The notes under the pieces are model-generated. The model ran no database searches and had not been told where the DNA came from. It saw only the letters and a program-made list of their open reading frames with translations. A stretch of 64,000 bases of DNA from contig OY743176.1 of assembly GCA_963555705.1 (NCBI GenBank), positions 41,152,497 to 41,216,496 on the forward strand. Reading direction: 5' to 3'. The position numbers were made by a program, and so were the translations under genes. Positions 1 to 10,199 of this stretch are shown here, in pieces. This DNA is from Ligustrum vulgare (lineage: Eukaryota; Streptophyta; Magnoliopsida; Lamiales; Oleaceae). Position 1 is the stretch's first letter. Each line of letters begins with the position of its first letter.

Positions 1-938
1 TGATTTGGCGCTTCGAATTAGATTGTCGGACATCATTTGAACTTGAGTTTACTTATCCATGATAGACTTGACTAAATTGAGCACAGAGCCAAATTGAATT
101 AATACTTGTGTGGAAATATGCTTGATATATTTGAGGGAAATATCATGTGATTTGAACTGGGAATAATTGTTTACCCCTACTTTTAGATCATTAGATTTTT
201 CGTCCCTAAAATAGAACCAGACGTACTCAAAAGGCAAGTTTGGGGGTGGAATGTTTAGATTGTGCATGTATTGATGGGTTGGAGGTCTGTGGTTGTTGAT
301 TTTGTACTTTAATTAAAGTGGTTTTGTCTACGGGTATAAACCATAATCAGTATAAAAATAGAAAAATGCTAAAGGTTTTATTCTACTCTTCAAAAGACTT
401 TTTGACTTGACCAAGTAAGTTCGTAAGGGTATTGAAACCTGATACTATAAACTCAACTGAGTTGGGAGCTATCTGCCCAAAGCTCGTTACATGGGTCAAT
501 TAGAAAGCAAGTACGAAGAGTGGACTTACACATAAGACAATCAAACATTTTTAACTTTTCTTTGTCGCCTTTGTGACTCGAGTAATTAAGTCTGAGGGGT
601 TCTCTAAACCTGGTGCCCTAAAGTCGTCTGGTTGGGAATCACTGACCTAAAGCTTGCTATAGGGGTCACATAGAAAGCAAATGAGAAAAATATTACACAA
701 AGATGGTAAGAGACAAGGATGTGAAAGAAAAATAAAAAGAAAAAGTCGAAATGGAATAAGTGGAAATAATTTCTATATTGTTGAGTTCTATTTTCTAAAG
801 TGCATTTTTTATTCGAACTTTAGGTAATATGGTAAATGAGTTAACAATTAAAAATTTGTTATTTGGTTATTTTGACGTATTTTTGTTTTGAGTTTCAGTT
901 TGTTCGAGGACGAACAAATATTCTAGTTTGGGGGAGTT
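1..938 (+). mobile_element. 3' internal end of a Tat/Ogre-like Ty3 retrotransposon (partial)
   Basis: No intact gene is visible. The stretch ends with a G-rich polypurine tract (about 926-936, TTTGGGGGAG) directly before an LTR start TGATAAGTGC at 939. Upstream of the tract lies a CGAGGACGAACAA block (904-916), a layout I know from the 3' ends of plant Tat/Ogre/Athila-type Ty3 elements. Two similar segments of about 90 bp (about 415-510 and 580-670) suggest internal duplication in a 3' untranslated region. The element lies on the + strand and most of it is left of the window. Lineage assignment is from memory of the motif layout, not from an alignment. Confidence 0.6.
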
Positions 939-1034
939 TGATAAGTGCAATTTATACACTTATTTATTTGTCAAAATTAGGATATTAAGTTGTTTTTTGT
1001 GAATTGATTCTACTAAGTTTGTTGTTATTTATTA

Positions 1035-2983
1035 CTAGTATCATACCCGTGCATTGCATGGAAGAATAATATGATATGATATTACTGTAAATATCATTAC
1101 AAAATAGAAAAAAATTAAACACGTATTTGCTTTAATTAATGATACAGACTTTCATGAATGCTCAAAATAGAAATAAATTACAGTTCTCATCAATTTTGGA
1201 AAACCTCTTTAAATAATACATTTTTTGTACAGTTTGTAGTTTCTCACACCCCTATGATACACGAAAGTTGCTATAGACAAAACATATTTAAACAATTGCT
1301 CAAATTTAAATTAAATAATGCAATTTTTCAAATATATGTTGTATAGAATAAATAAATAAAAAATTCGTTCAAATATTTTTGACTAACGTAAATATAAATA
1401 ATAACTCTCAATATTATAATTTACATAAAATAAAATAAAGTAATTGTAATAAATTAAATATATGTGGTCCTATATATAAATAAATGTAACAAATTAAGAA
1501 ATATTGACGATGCACGAAAGTGAAAATCAATCTCAAGATTTGTGGTGCACAAACATGAAATTCAACTCAAAAGATTCTTCGCATGATTAATAATTTTTAA
1601 TTTTTAAATGCGATGCATTTAATTGAATATAATTAAATTCATATTTAATTATATGTCAATAAAAAAATAATTAATGAAAATATAAATAAAATATATATAT
1701 ATAGTGAGTCTTTTTGCCTATATATGTTAATAAAATTAAGAAATAAAGTTTTACCATTTTTTAAGACATATAATTATTTTTTTTAGTATTTTAATAAAAT
1801 TGTAAACTGTTGAATTGTTTTGTCATCTTTACGGGAAAACATGCCATGAATTAAGTGTTTTGGAGATTATATCGTGAACATATCAACTCCATTTTTGAAA
1901 TTAACGTTCAACAAATTAAATTTTCTTTTTTTAAAAAAACTTTTGAACTACAAAATTATGCTCATACAATATATGTGTAAAACTCAACTTACATATTCTC
2001 CTTAAGACTGACGCATTTTTTTTTCATATATTGTTTTTCATCATATTCTTCCCAAAAGAGGTGTAGTATAGATTTTTTTAGTATAATTTGATTTTCTAAG
2101 CATTAATTATTAATTTCAAATGTTTTTCTATAAAAATAATCATTACTTTTAATAAATATGGTTACATTATTTATTCTTCTTTCTTCAAACTGATAATTTT
2201 TTTTATTTATATTGTTACATTATTATTTTAATAAAAATTACTGACCGGCCAATTGTGTAATAAAAATTACATGAACTAATTGCTAAAATATGTAATATAT
2301 TTTTGCATATTTAGTTATTTAAATTTATAATCAAAATAGAAAAATGAACAGAATCAGTAAATAAATAAAAATAATGTGAAAATGATGAATGAATTGAAGA
2401 AATCTTAAGTTTGTAAAAATCAACCCAACTTAATTGGATTTTCCTTGAAAATTCATATAGTTATTATTTATTTTAATTTGATGAGAAAAATTAGAATAGA
2501 AATTAATCATTTATGACTAAAATGAATTTAGTTAACTAATTATAGATAATATTATAGGACTTAAGTGGTATAATTTAAAATGAATTAGATTTTGAGGAAA
2601 AATTAAAAATATAAAATAAAACTTTACCTTTAATTTTTATATGATTTTACAGACAATATATTTATAATTTGCTCTCACTTGTTAGCTTACATTAAACTTT
2701 TCACTGCGATCTTCAATTTGACACTCGTTTTACATATGTTTTAATTTCAAAATAATACAATAATTATTAAAAAAATATTAATAAAATAGAAAAAATAATA
2801 TTTTGATGTTATTATTAATAGCATAGCACGGATGCCAATAAAATTAATGACATATGTACCATAATAGTGTTAATATATTTAATATGCTACTTTTTAGCAA
2901 AAAAATTCCAAATTTAGAAGAAAAGAATTTGACGGAAAACTATGTGTTTATTTTGGTGACGACTATTCTACTTTTATATAAGA
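1035..2983 (-). mobile_element. Helitron-like non-autonomous element (tentative)
   Basis: Read on the minus strand, it starts with TC at 2983 (ATCTTATATAAAAGTAGAATAG, the base before TC being A) and ends with CTAG at 1035, followed by T. About 8 nt before CTAG is a short hairpin (CCATGC-AA-TGCACGG region, 1047-1062). A TC start, a hairpin followed by CTRR, and insertion between A and T are the known Helitron hallmarks. The surrounding LTR is about 1.9 kb longer here than its solo relative, consistent with an insertion. No Rep/helicase coding is present, only very AT-rich DNA. The 5' boundary is the weaker call. Confidence 0.45.
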
Positions 2984-3228
2984 TATTAAGATTATTTCAG
3001 GTTTTATCCCAAAAAAAGAAAAATGAGGAATTGAAGCAATCACACAACAATTGGATGGAAAAATTAAATTTTGGATGCAAGTTGAGATAAAACGAAGACA
3101 AATGACCAACTTGTCTTATTTGAAAAAATTGAGGCTTAAAGTAAAATTCACTTAAATATAGGTGGGCCTTAAAACTAAGTGTAAAATGAAATATTTTGTC
3201 CCAAGGAAACACATGGTTGGAGTCAAAT

Positions 3229-4052
3229 TCCGAGAAGAAATCGGACCAACAGCGACGAAAATTAGCAACAACAAAAAAAGTCGTCTCTAATATCAAGGCT
3301 ATAGCGACGACATTTTTGTCGTCTCAAATACCCGACCCTATAGCGACGACATAATATGTCGTCTCAATAGGTCAGTCATTAGCGACGACATTCTTTGTCG
3401 TCGCAAAAAATTGCGACAACAAAAATATGTCGTCGCTAATAACTGATCTATTGCGACGACTATGTCGTCTCTATAGGTTCGATTTTTTTTTTATTTTTAT
3501 TTTTTATTTTTTTTAATGCATTTCGATATTTATAAAAATAATATTAAAGTCATGTGTTGGAACAAATGTTTATATACTATTATTATTAAAATGTGATTCG
3601 TTAAAGTTAACTATTATATATTATTTAAAACAAAACAAGACACAAGAATTTATTTGTCAAAATGGTTGGGACATCACTCACCCAACTACTTGGTCAAGAG
3701 TTCAAGTCTCAAAGCCAGCACTTCATCATATGAATTAAAAATAAATACTCGAGGTTCGGGTCGGGTTCAAATTCGGGTCGGGTTCAAAATGGGTCGGATC
3801 GGGTCAAGTTAAATTAATAAATTATTAATAAAATATTTTTCGTTATTAGAGACGACTATGTCGTCGCTAATTGTCGTCGCAATAGCCTCCGAAGAAATAG
3901 AGACGACGGTGTCGTCGCTATTGACTTTCAGCTACGGACCTAAAGCGACGACTATTAGAGACGAAAATGTCGTCTCTATTGATCTACAGTGACGATTTTT
4001 AGGCTTTCAGCGACGACTTCTGTCATCGCTGTTGGTCCGATTTCTTGTAGGT
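3229..4052. mobile_element. CACTA-type (En/Spm) non-autonomous element
   Basis: The ends are inverted copies of AAGAAATCGGACCAACAGCGA (left at about 3235, right complement at about 4027-4047). The outer right end, read inwards, resembles the CACTACAAGAAA terminus of plant CACTA elements with a few changes; the left is more decayed. Inside each end are many short palindromic subterminal repeats of the type GCGACGAC-AT-GTCGTCGC (3240-3470 and 3845-4030), as expected for transposase binding sites of this superfamily. The middle is AT-rich plus GGTCGGGT-type simple repeats (3750-3810). There is no transposase. A matching 3-bp target duplication was not found. Confidence 0.6.
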
Positions 4053-4502
4053 TGCACTTAAAGGTGGGAAATATGAGAATATATACCTATCCCTATATTA
4101 TATACAAAAAGAATCAAGTGGGGAATTCTTGTGGTGGAGGTCGGCTGTGTGTGTGGGGAGAATAAAACGGCTTGGTGGAATTAATAAGCATAAAGGGAAT
4201 TGGTTTGTGTGCAGCTGGAAGCAATTCCTTTTGTTTTGGATTGGAGTGCGGCTGCTCGAGGAAGGAACTCGGCTGGAATAAAAAATCAACAGCATTACTA
4301 GTGAATTCTTGGTGCAAGAAGGAGATGGTGTTAATTTTTCAATTCTTCAAACTCCGAATTTTGTTTTCATTATTTATTGTTTTTTTTTTTAAGAATATGA
4401 GTAGCTAAATTTAAATATTGGGATTGATGGCGTAGATTTAATATTTTCAGTTTTAATTTCAATTCGCAAGTTGGGGATTTTATTGTCTTCATGTATTGAT
4501 TT

Positions 4503-7500
4503 TGTAGCGCCCCGAGTTCCGTATACCCGATTCACTACGTCATTTTCTGTCTAAATATTTCGAATAATATTTTTGCGGAAGAAATAATTGAAATTCATAT
4601 TTTGGCAACATTAAATAAACTGTAATGGCCGCTAAAATTGAAAACATTTATGAAACCATTTGAAATAGTATATCAAACCATTAATATTGTAAAGAAATTG
4701 CCAATATCATAATTTCTCAAATAAATGAACTTCTCTAAATTATTCGATTGTTTGGAAAATACGGAAATCATTAACGTCAAACTTTCAACCGTTCAACGAT
4801 TATTGCCACCATCATTCATCGCTCGCCACCGTCTCCGAAATCTGCAAAACTGTTAAAAAGTAGGGTGAGTATTTCATGGGGGAAATACTCAGTAGACTCA
4901 TCGCAAATTAATTTAATTTATAAGATGATTAAACACATAAATCCCGGCTCTTTATAAAACGGGCATTGATAGAGCTTCTTTATAAAACTGCTCTTGATAA
5001 AACTCATATTGTGCATTACAGCACGGGACATATTTTACAAATCATAGGCTCTTTGAAAATAGCTCTTTGAAAACAGCTCTTTGAAAACCATATACTTATA
5101 AAAACATTTTAATTATGCCAAGCATAATTTCTTTTGAAAGCATAACATAAGATAGGATTTAAATCCTCATAAACATAAATAGACACAAGAACTTTACCGA
5201 ACTTAGGTGGCAAGAATTCTTATGCAGTAAAATCATAATAACAGTAAGTTTTCATCATAACATAGGATAATATCGAAATCCTCATAAACATAAGAATTTT
5301 ACCGAACTTAGGTGGCAAGAATTCTTATGTAGTAAGTATACCAAGCATAATTTTCTGAAATTCATAGGGATCAATTGCATCATAACATAAGATAGGATCG
5401 AAATCCTCATAAACATATGCGACAGGAATTTTACCGAACTTAGGTGGTAAATCCTCATAAACATATGGAAAGATAGGAATTTTACCGAACTTCGTGGCAA
5501 ATCCTCATAAACATAGGAGACACAAGAATGTTACCGAACTTAGGTGGCAAGAATTCTTATGTGTAGCGCTACTAAAACTCCGGTCCCCTTAACATATCAT
5601 AACTTATCATATGGGACCCAAAACAATCTTGGTAGATTGATTTCATAGCAATGATCCAAAAAAACATTTTCGTGAAGCATAGGGTATACTTACTTTTCGT
5701 AAAAACATAAAGTATATTTTCTTTTCATAAAAACATACTTACTTTTCATAACAACATAAGGTATATTTACCTTTCATAAAAACATACTTGTTTTTCTTAA
5801 AAATTGACTTTCACAAGTCACATGACATTCATATGAAATCATAATTTAAATTAATTAATAAGTGCGAGTCTACCTCAAATCCGACGAGTGCAAAGTTGAG
5901 CGGGAATGACTTCAATTTCTTTAAATTCTCCGTACGCTTCGTCTTAGCCAATAAGTCACTTTAGTCTATCGAATATATAGTTCAAAATGATAAATTATAA
6001 TTTGAGGACTAAAATTGATGTTTTGAAAGTTGAGGGACTAAAATGAATACTTTTGAAAGTTCATGGACTAAAATAGATATTTTGAAAGTTGAGGGATTAA
6101 AATGAATACTTTTGATAGTTGAGTCGGAAACTCAAAACAATAGGGTTGAAATAATATATTTTAAAAATGAAGGCTGAATAAAATCATTTAAAACTTAAGG
6201 GCTGAAATTGATAAGTTTAAAAGATGAAAGGACTGAAATAAAACCTTTTTTTAAAACATAGGGACTGATTTGAAATAACTTTAAAACTTCAGGGACCAAA
6301 ATGCAAATTTCCGAAATTAATTATATACTCAGATTTACTCTCTCTCTCTACCATTCTCACTTCTCTTTCTCTCGTTCTCACTCTCTCTTCACTCAGCACT
6401 CTCTCTGCGATTTCATCAGTGAAATCAGGCGAGGAACGAACGAGTGACACTGCCGGTGATTCGCCGGCGAAGTAGCCGGCGCAGGTTGCGGTAAGTGGTG
6501 GCCAAAGCAAGGTTTCTGATTTTAGGGCTTGGGTGCTGATTCGAGGTGAAACCGGGGCTGCAGGTCGGGACTTCCGGTGGAGAATCCGACCATAAATGGT
6601 CGACGGTAGAGGTAGGTAACTGGGTTAGAGTTCTTGGTAATATTTTGGGTTTTGGGGAGTTTGATTTGGGTGAAGGTGAAATGGGCAGTGGCGATTTGAA
6701 GCTCGGTGTTGGTGGTTGTTCGGTTCTGGCTGCGGAAGGGGACTGCAGTGGCTGTGGTGCTTTTACTGAGAATGGTTTGGTGGTTGAAATGGTGCCGGTT
6801 GTGGTAATACTGCAGTGGTGGTGGTGGCTGATCAGTAGCTTGGTTGAAGGGTTGTGCAGGTGGTTTGGGTAGTGATGAAACAGTGGTTGGTGATGAGGAC
6901 TGATTAACGGAGGTGGTGTGATGAGGCAGATTGATGTTGGTGCAGATGAGAATTGCAGTAGCGCTGTTTGGTGAATTGAGGATGATGGTTATGGTGGTGG
7001 CTTGGCATGGCTGGTTTGGCTAACTGGTGATGATGGATCTGTGCTCATGGTTTGCATATTGGGGTTAAATTGATGGAGATGATGGTGATTTAATCTGTGG
7101 CAGGTGGTTGGTTTTGATGATTTCGAATGGTGATGAAGATGATGATTCAGAGACTGGTTTGGAGATTCGGCTATGGCGGATTTGAGGATGGCGAATTGGA
7201 AAGGCAGGCTGGTGGTTGCAGCTTTCATCATGTATAATGGAGTGGTGTCATGTATAATGGAGTGGTGGTGAAATAGATGATAATGGAGAATATAATCATT
7301 ATGTTCTTGCAACATAATGAATACATACGGGTGGTGGAGTTAGTGGGGAATAAAATCATTGAATGGAATAATTATAATTTGGTTTAATATGATATGGATT
7401 TGGTGTAAAGAGAAAAGAAAGGAGGAGAAAACATGGGGGATGAAATCAACTAAAAATTTAACTATCTTTGATCAAGAAACGTTTTTAAAACAGATATATT

Positions 7501-7728
7501 TTTGACTGAAAAATACATTTTGAAAATAATACTTTGAATAAATAGTTAAAATAATATAATTTTAGAAATTCGGATTTTAATTTAAAATCGAACGAATTCG
7601 ATATTTCTTGACTTGGCTAGACGAATCCGTCGCGGCGTTAACTTCAAAATAATAAATGAAATAGTAGCGACACAATTTTCTAAATATTAAAATAATTATT
7701 TATTGTATAAAAATTCTGAGTCGCTATA
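4503..7728 (-). repeat. 3' LTR of element A
   Basis: In element orientation this LTR begins TATAGCGACTC (a decayed TGTAGCGACTC, as intact in element C) and ends GGGGCGCTACA. Features visible on the + strand are: reiterated motifs with TTACCGAACTTAGGTGGCAAG (about 5200-5560), reiterated GGGACTAAAATGAATA-type segments (about 6000-6310), a pyrimidine-rich tract (6335-6415), and a GC-richer TGG-rich region (6420-7320). Small open frames in the last region have low-complexity translations and recur only because the LTR recurs; I do not call them genes. Confidence 0.88.
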
Positions 7729-7746
7729 ATCTTACCTCCTTAAAAA
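7729..7746 (-). promoter_or_regulatory. Polypurine tract of element A
   Basis: On the minus strand this reads TTTTTAAGGAGGTAAGAT immediately before the LTR. It is preceded by the AATTTCGAGGACGAAATTA block, also found before the 3' LTRs of elements B and C and of the tandem Ty3 elements. This sets the element's orientation as minus. Confidence 0.75.
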
Positions 7747-8271
7747 TAATTTCGTCCTCGAAATTAAACTTACTTGATCTTATAATTTCTGAATACTTAA
7801 TCAAAATCTCTTCTTCTTATTATCGAATATTCTCAAAATAATCAAAGAATTACCTGAATATTTTCTCTACGTAATATACCCAAACATATCAACATAAAAT
7901 CATCAACTTATCTTTCCAACATTTGTAACTCAAAATTCAGTAAATAAATATCTCCCAAAACTAAGATTCTACACTTAAATGTCACCACATTTCCTGCAAA
8001 GTATTTCTTTCACTTGTATATACGTATGAATTCTGATTCAATACGGTACTCATTTTACTTTTCACGTATCATCACACTATACCAAGATTATCATTATTAA
8101 AACAAAATATCAGTACCCATAATCCAAGAAAATATTCCAAATCTCCAATCAAATCTCCTTTATCGATAAAATTTAACAGCGCATTACTTCTTGTCTCCTC
8201 TTTTCATTAAAATAATCCTGCGCTTTCTTGCTGGTCACAACATCACGCGGATTCACTCAGATCCTTTGCGC
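7747..8271. other. Non-coding interior of element A upstream of the gene cassette
   Basis: This is AT-rich DNA without a credible reading frame. It is homologous, inverted, to 34440-35630 of element C and 24660-25480 of element B, so it is ancestral element sequence. The conserved first gene's upstream region starts near 8200. Confidence 0.6.
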
Positions 8272-8272
8272 T

Positions 8273-8281
8273 TTTAAATAG
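8273..8281 (+). promoter_or_regulatory. TATA-like box of the cysteine-rich gene (element A)
   Basis: TTTAAATAG lies 33 bp before the chosen start codon. The same motif with its flanks (CTTTTAAATAGTT) is conserved at the same place in elements B (complement near 24612-24620) and C (complement near 34415-34423). A second TTTAAATAG stands before the LOG gene. This suggests that each gene has its own RNA polymerase II promoter, independent of the LTR and in the opposite direction. Confidence 0.5.
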
Positions 8282-8313
8282 TTCATGCTGGGAAGAGGTT
8301 GAATCATCAAACA

Positions 8314-8865
8314 ATGGATATCATTCTTTCTAACATTCGCAAGTATTATTCCAGTCTTCCTATGAATGATCTGAGAAAGATCTATAAAATAAGGCTCGAA
8401 AGATTGAGGTTGCTAATGGCTCATGATATTCCAGAAGATGTTCGCTGGTTGATAGAAGCAAAGGTTCGACTATCTGGTGAATTACCATCAACATTTCCAA
8501 AACATATGCCTGGTTTAGGCAAAAGCACGTTCGCAAAGAAACGAAGAGCAAAAAGACTGGGTGGTTGCTACAAATGTGCTCGTTGGAACTGTAATACACG
8601 TTGCAAATCAGTAGGATATTCTTCTACTAATCGGGATGATAAAATCGAATTCATAAAGGGTGGACTGAGTAAGGAGTCTTTGGATGATATTCGACTGACT
8701 CTTGAGACGCACCCAAGTGGTTATGTACAACGTGAACTTCTCTCCTTATACGCTCAGTTTAACGAGGACAAAAATCGTTATAGTCTCCAAAATATAATAT
8801 CGAAAGATCCTGTTTGCCAGTCTGTTTTACAAAATGAGGCTTCTGGCAGTTCAGCAATGATATAA
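8314..8865 (+). CDS. Basic four-cysteine protein, viral nucleic-acid-binding-protein-like (element A copy)
   Basis: A 183-aa protein if started at the Met of MDIIL, shared by all three copies in a good context (ACAATGG). An upstream in-frame Met at 8299 exists here and in element C but not in B. Residues 1-68 are charged and probably helical. Residues 70-82 form the basic block GKSTFAKKRRAKR, directly followed by four cysteines at 85, 88, 93 and 97 (CX2CX4CX3C), then a polar C-terminal half without a membrane segment. The block 'G-STFAK-RRA' followed by clustered Cys and then Lys-Ser resembles the small C-terminal nucleic-acid-binding proteins of vitiviruses and carlaviruses (some are silencing suppressors). 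That likeness is from memory and covers only about 50 residues. The LOG gene follows 354 bp downstream on the same strand. Function is unproven; it could also be an unrelated zinc-binding protein. Confidence 0.72.
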   Translation: MDIILSNIRKYYSSLPMNDLRKIYKIRLERLRLLMAHDIPEDVRWLIEAKVRLSGELPSTFPKHMPGLGKSTFAKKRRAKRLGGCYKCARWNCNTRCKSVGYSSTNRDDKIEFIKGGLSKESLDDIRLTLETHPSGYVQRELLSLYAQFNEDKNRYSLQNIISKDPVCQSVLQNEASGSSAMI

Positions 8866-8927
8866 GGTAAATCTTTTTTTAAAATATTTTGCTGCTTTCT
8901 TTCACGCGTTTTGGAAATAAAATATAT

Positions 8928-9011
8928 ATTTCTTTTCTCGAGGTTTGATAAAGCTGGAAATAAATATATTTTCCTTTCTCGAGGTTTGATAAAGCTGGAA
9001 ATAAATATTAA
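8928..9011 (+). repeat. Duplicated 45-50 bp segment between the two cassette genes
   Basis: CTCGAGGTTTGATAAAGCTGG with its AT-rich flank occurs twice in tandem (about 8937-8957 and 8979-8999). Element B also keeps two copies (inverted, about 23880-23970), but element C has only one (about 33740-33785). It lies between the stop of the first gene and the LOG TATA-like box, so it may be promoter sequence. The repeat number varies between elements. Confidence 0.5.
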
Positions 9012-9136
9012 ATCGCCGAAAGGTGACAGCCTCGATACGATAAAAATATTCAAAAGTGGGCTGATTTTGTCAAAAGTAAATCTTTACTTTTTCAGAATCA
9101 ATCAAAAACAGTAAATTTTTTTTTTTTTTTTCCGGC

Positions 9137-9145
9137 TTTAAATAG
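9137..9145 (+). promoter_or_regulatory. TATA-like box of the LOG gene (element A)
   Basis: TTTAAATAG lies 75 bp upstream of the LOG start in the context CCGGCTTTAAATAGCC. The complement is conserved before the LOG genes of element B (about 23760-23770) and element C (about 33604-33614). A short leader of about 45-50 nt would fit a start site near 9170. Confidence 0.5.
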
Positions 9146-9219
9146 CCAAACATATTTCATAGTTTAGGCATCCCAAAATCACATCTTCTTCGTAAGTTTT
9201 CCCTTCTTTACTATCAAAG

Positions 9220-9873
9220 ATGGAAGCACCAAAACTTCGACAGATCAAAACTATTTGTGTATTTTGTGGATCAAAAGTAGGGAAAGGCTTCGGTTATCTA
9301 GAAGCGGCTGTAGATCTTGGAAAGAAACTGGGGGAAAAAGGTATCACTCTTGTGTATGGGGGTGGTAGCAGTGGTCTAATGGGTTGTGTTTCCCAATCTG
9401 CTCTTGCAGAGAAATCAAAAGTAATCGGTGTTATACCTGTCCCTTTGGTAGATGTTGCAGGCAAAACACGAGGGCATGAAGTTCAAACTTTATCCATCCA
9501 TGAACGCATAACTTGTATGCTATATGGTTCTGATGCCTTTATTGCCCTGCCCGGAGGTTTTGGTACCTTAGAAGAAATTTTTAACATTACCTCGTGGGCT
9601 CAACTAGATCTCCATACTAAACCTATTGGGCTTCTGAATGTTAACAATTTCTTTGATGGTTTGTTAACCTTTCTTGATTATGCTGTGGAACAGGGATTTA
9701 TCTCTCCATTTTCCAGAAGGCTTCTTATTTCTGCTCCTACTATTGATGAACTACTGGATAAGCTGCAGTCATATATCTCAATACAAGATCCAGCAGGGGT
9801 TAAGATAGATTGGTCGCAAGGAAGGGGAATCAAGCGAAAATGGAGTCCGGTTAATGTAAACTTAACTCTTTGA
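9220..9873 (+). CDS. LOG-type cytokinin riboside 5'-monophosphate phosphoribohydrolase (element A copy)
   Basis: A 217-aa protein, the normal length for plant LOG proteins. The family hydrolyses iP- or tZ-riboside 5'-monophosphate to the free cytokinin base and ribose 5-phosphate, in cytosol and nucleus. Visible motifs: FCGS (15-18), YGGGSSGLMG (46-55), HER (94-96, matching the family's catalytic Arg region) and PGGFGTLEE (111-119, the signature with the catalytic Glu), then the SWAQL and KPIGLLN blocks. The residue after HER is Ile where plant LOGs usually have Lys. The C-terminal tail (about 192-217) is basic (GIKRKW). The frame is uninterrupted, whereas plant chromosomal LOG genes have several introns, so a cDNA-type capture or a non-plant source is likely. 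It is antisense to the retroelement. Start context AAGATGG. Family assignment is firm; activity is not shown. Confidence 0.93.
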   Translation: MEAPKLRQIKTICVFCGSKVGKGFGYLEAAVDLGKKLGEKGITLVYGGGSSGLMGCVSQSALAEKSKVIGVIPVPLVDVAGKTRGHEVQTLSIHERITCMLYGSDAFIALPGGFGTLEEIFNITSWAQLDLHTKPIGLLNVNNFFDGLLTFLDYAVEQGFISPFSRRLLISAPTIDELLDKLQSYISIQDPAGVKIDWSQGRGIKRKWSPVNVNLTL

Positions 9874-9884
9874 ATCTTAGAATA

Positions 9885-10094
9885 GGTGGGGGTAGAGTAC
9901 GGAGTATTCTCACTCTCGAGACACCCCTCCATTTACTAGGATTTCCTTAATGTTTAAATCTTGTGTGTACTTCAAAGATTCCAGGTGGTAGATTACGGAG
10001 TATTCTTACTCTCGAAACACACCTCTTTGAAGGTTTCTTTATTTCCTCAAAAGATCAGAGGTGGTAGGATACGGCTACTCCGGAAACACATCTC
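9885..10094 (+). ncRNA. Three hairpin-like repeats in the LOG 3' region (element A)
   Basis: Three related units at 9885-9930, 9983-10024 and 10058-10094 share the plan AGGTGG...TACGG...CGAAACAC. In unit 2 GAGTA-TTCT-TACTC can form an inner stem and AGGTG/CACCT an outer stem. In unit 3 the inner arms are changed to CGG/CCG and the outer to GAGGTG/CATCTC, still pairable with one G-U pair. All three elements keep three units. This suggests a structured 3' UTR element such as a stability or export signal. Pairing was judged by eye only. Confidence 0.45.
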
Positions 10095-10193
10095 TCATTC
10101 TGAGGATCCTTCCATGTTTTTCTCTTATGCTTTCATGTGTTTCATGTATTTCCTTTCCAGTGTGACTCTTGTGTGTTCTCCTTATGAGAAAAT

Positions 10194-10199
10194 AATAAA
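10194..10199 (+). terminator. Candidate poly(A) signal of the LOG transcript (element A)
   Basis: AATAAA lies about 320 bp after the LOG stop codon, downstream of the hairpin repeats. Element C keeps it (complement near 32550); element B has AATAAT variants only. In plants the exact signal is loose, so this is tentative. Confidence 0.3.

Larger units (their letters stand above)
939..4502 (+). repeat. 3' LTR of the Tat/Ogre-like element, first part (interrupted)
   Basis: The LTR starts TGATAAGTGC right after the polypurine tract. It resumes at 14289 after element A and ends near 14975. The stretch 4303-4330 (GAATTCTTGGTGCAAGAAGG) matches the corresponding part of the solo LTR near 28383 in a similar position, supporting a common LTR family. 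A TATA-like stretch lies at about 4090-4105. Two older insertions sit inside it: a Helitron-like element (1035-2983) and a CACTA-type element (3229-4052). No gene of its own is seen. Confidence 0.6.

Noticed and set aside
6289..7315. Several open frames (73-108 aa) in the GC-richer LTR region of element A, repeated at 12849-13875
   Set aside because: They occur only because the LTR is duplicated, are low complexity (Gly/Val/Trp- or His-rich), overlap on both strands, and are not preserved as frames in the related LTR of element C.
9220..9873. Ordinary chromosomal host LOG gene
   Set aside because: It is intronless, present three times in equal context, and bounded in each case by retroelement interior sequence and LTRs.
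9678..9932. 84-aa minus-strand frame over the LOG gene (also 32818-33072)
   Set aside because: Shadow of the LOG coding sequence; the LOG frame has the family motifs.
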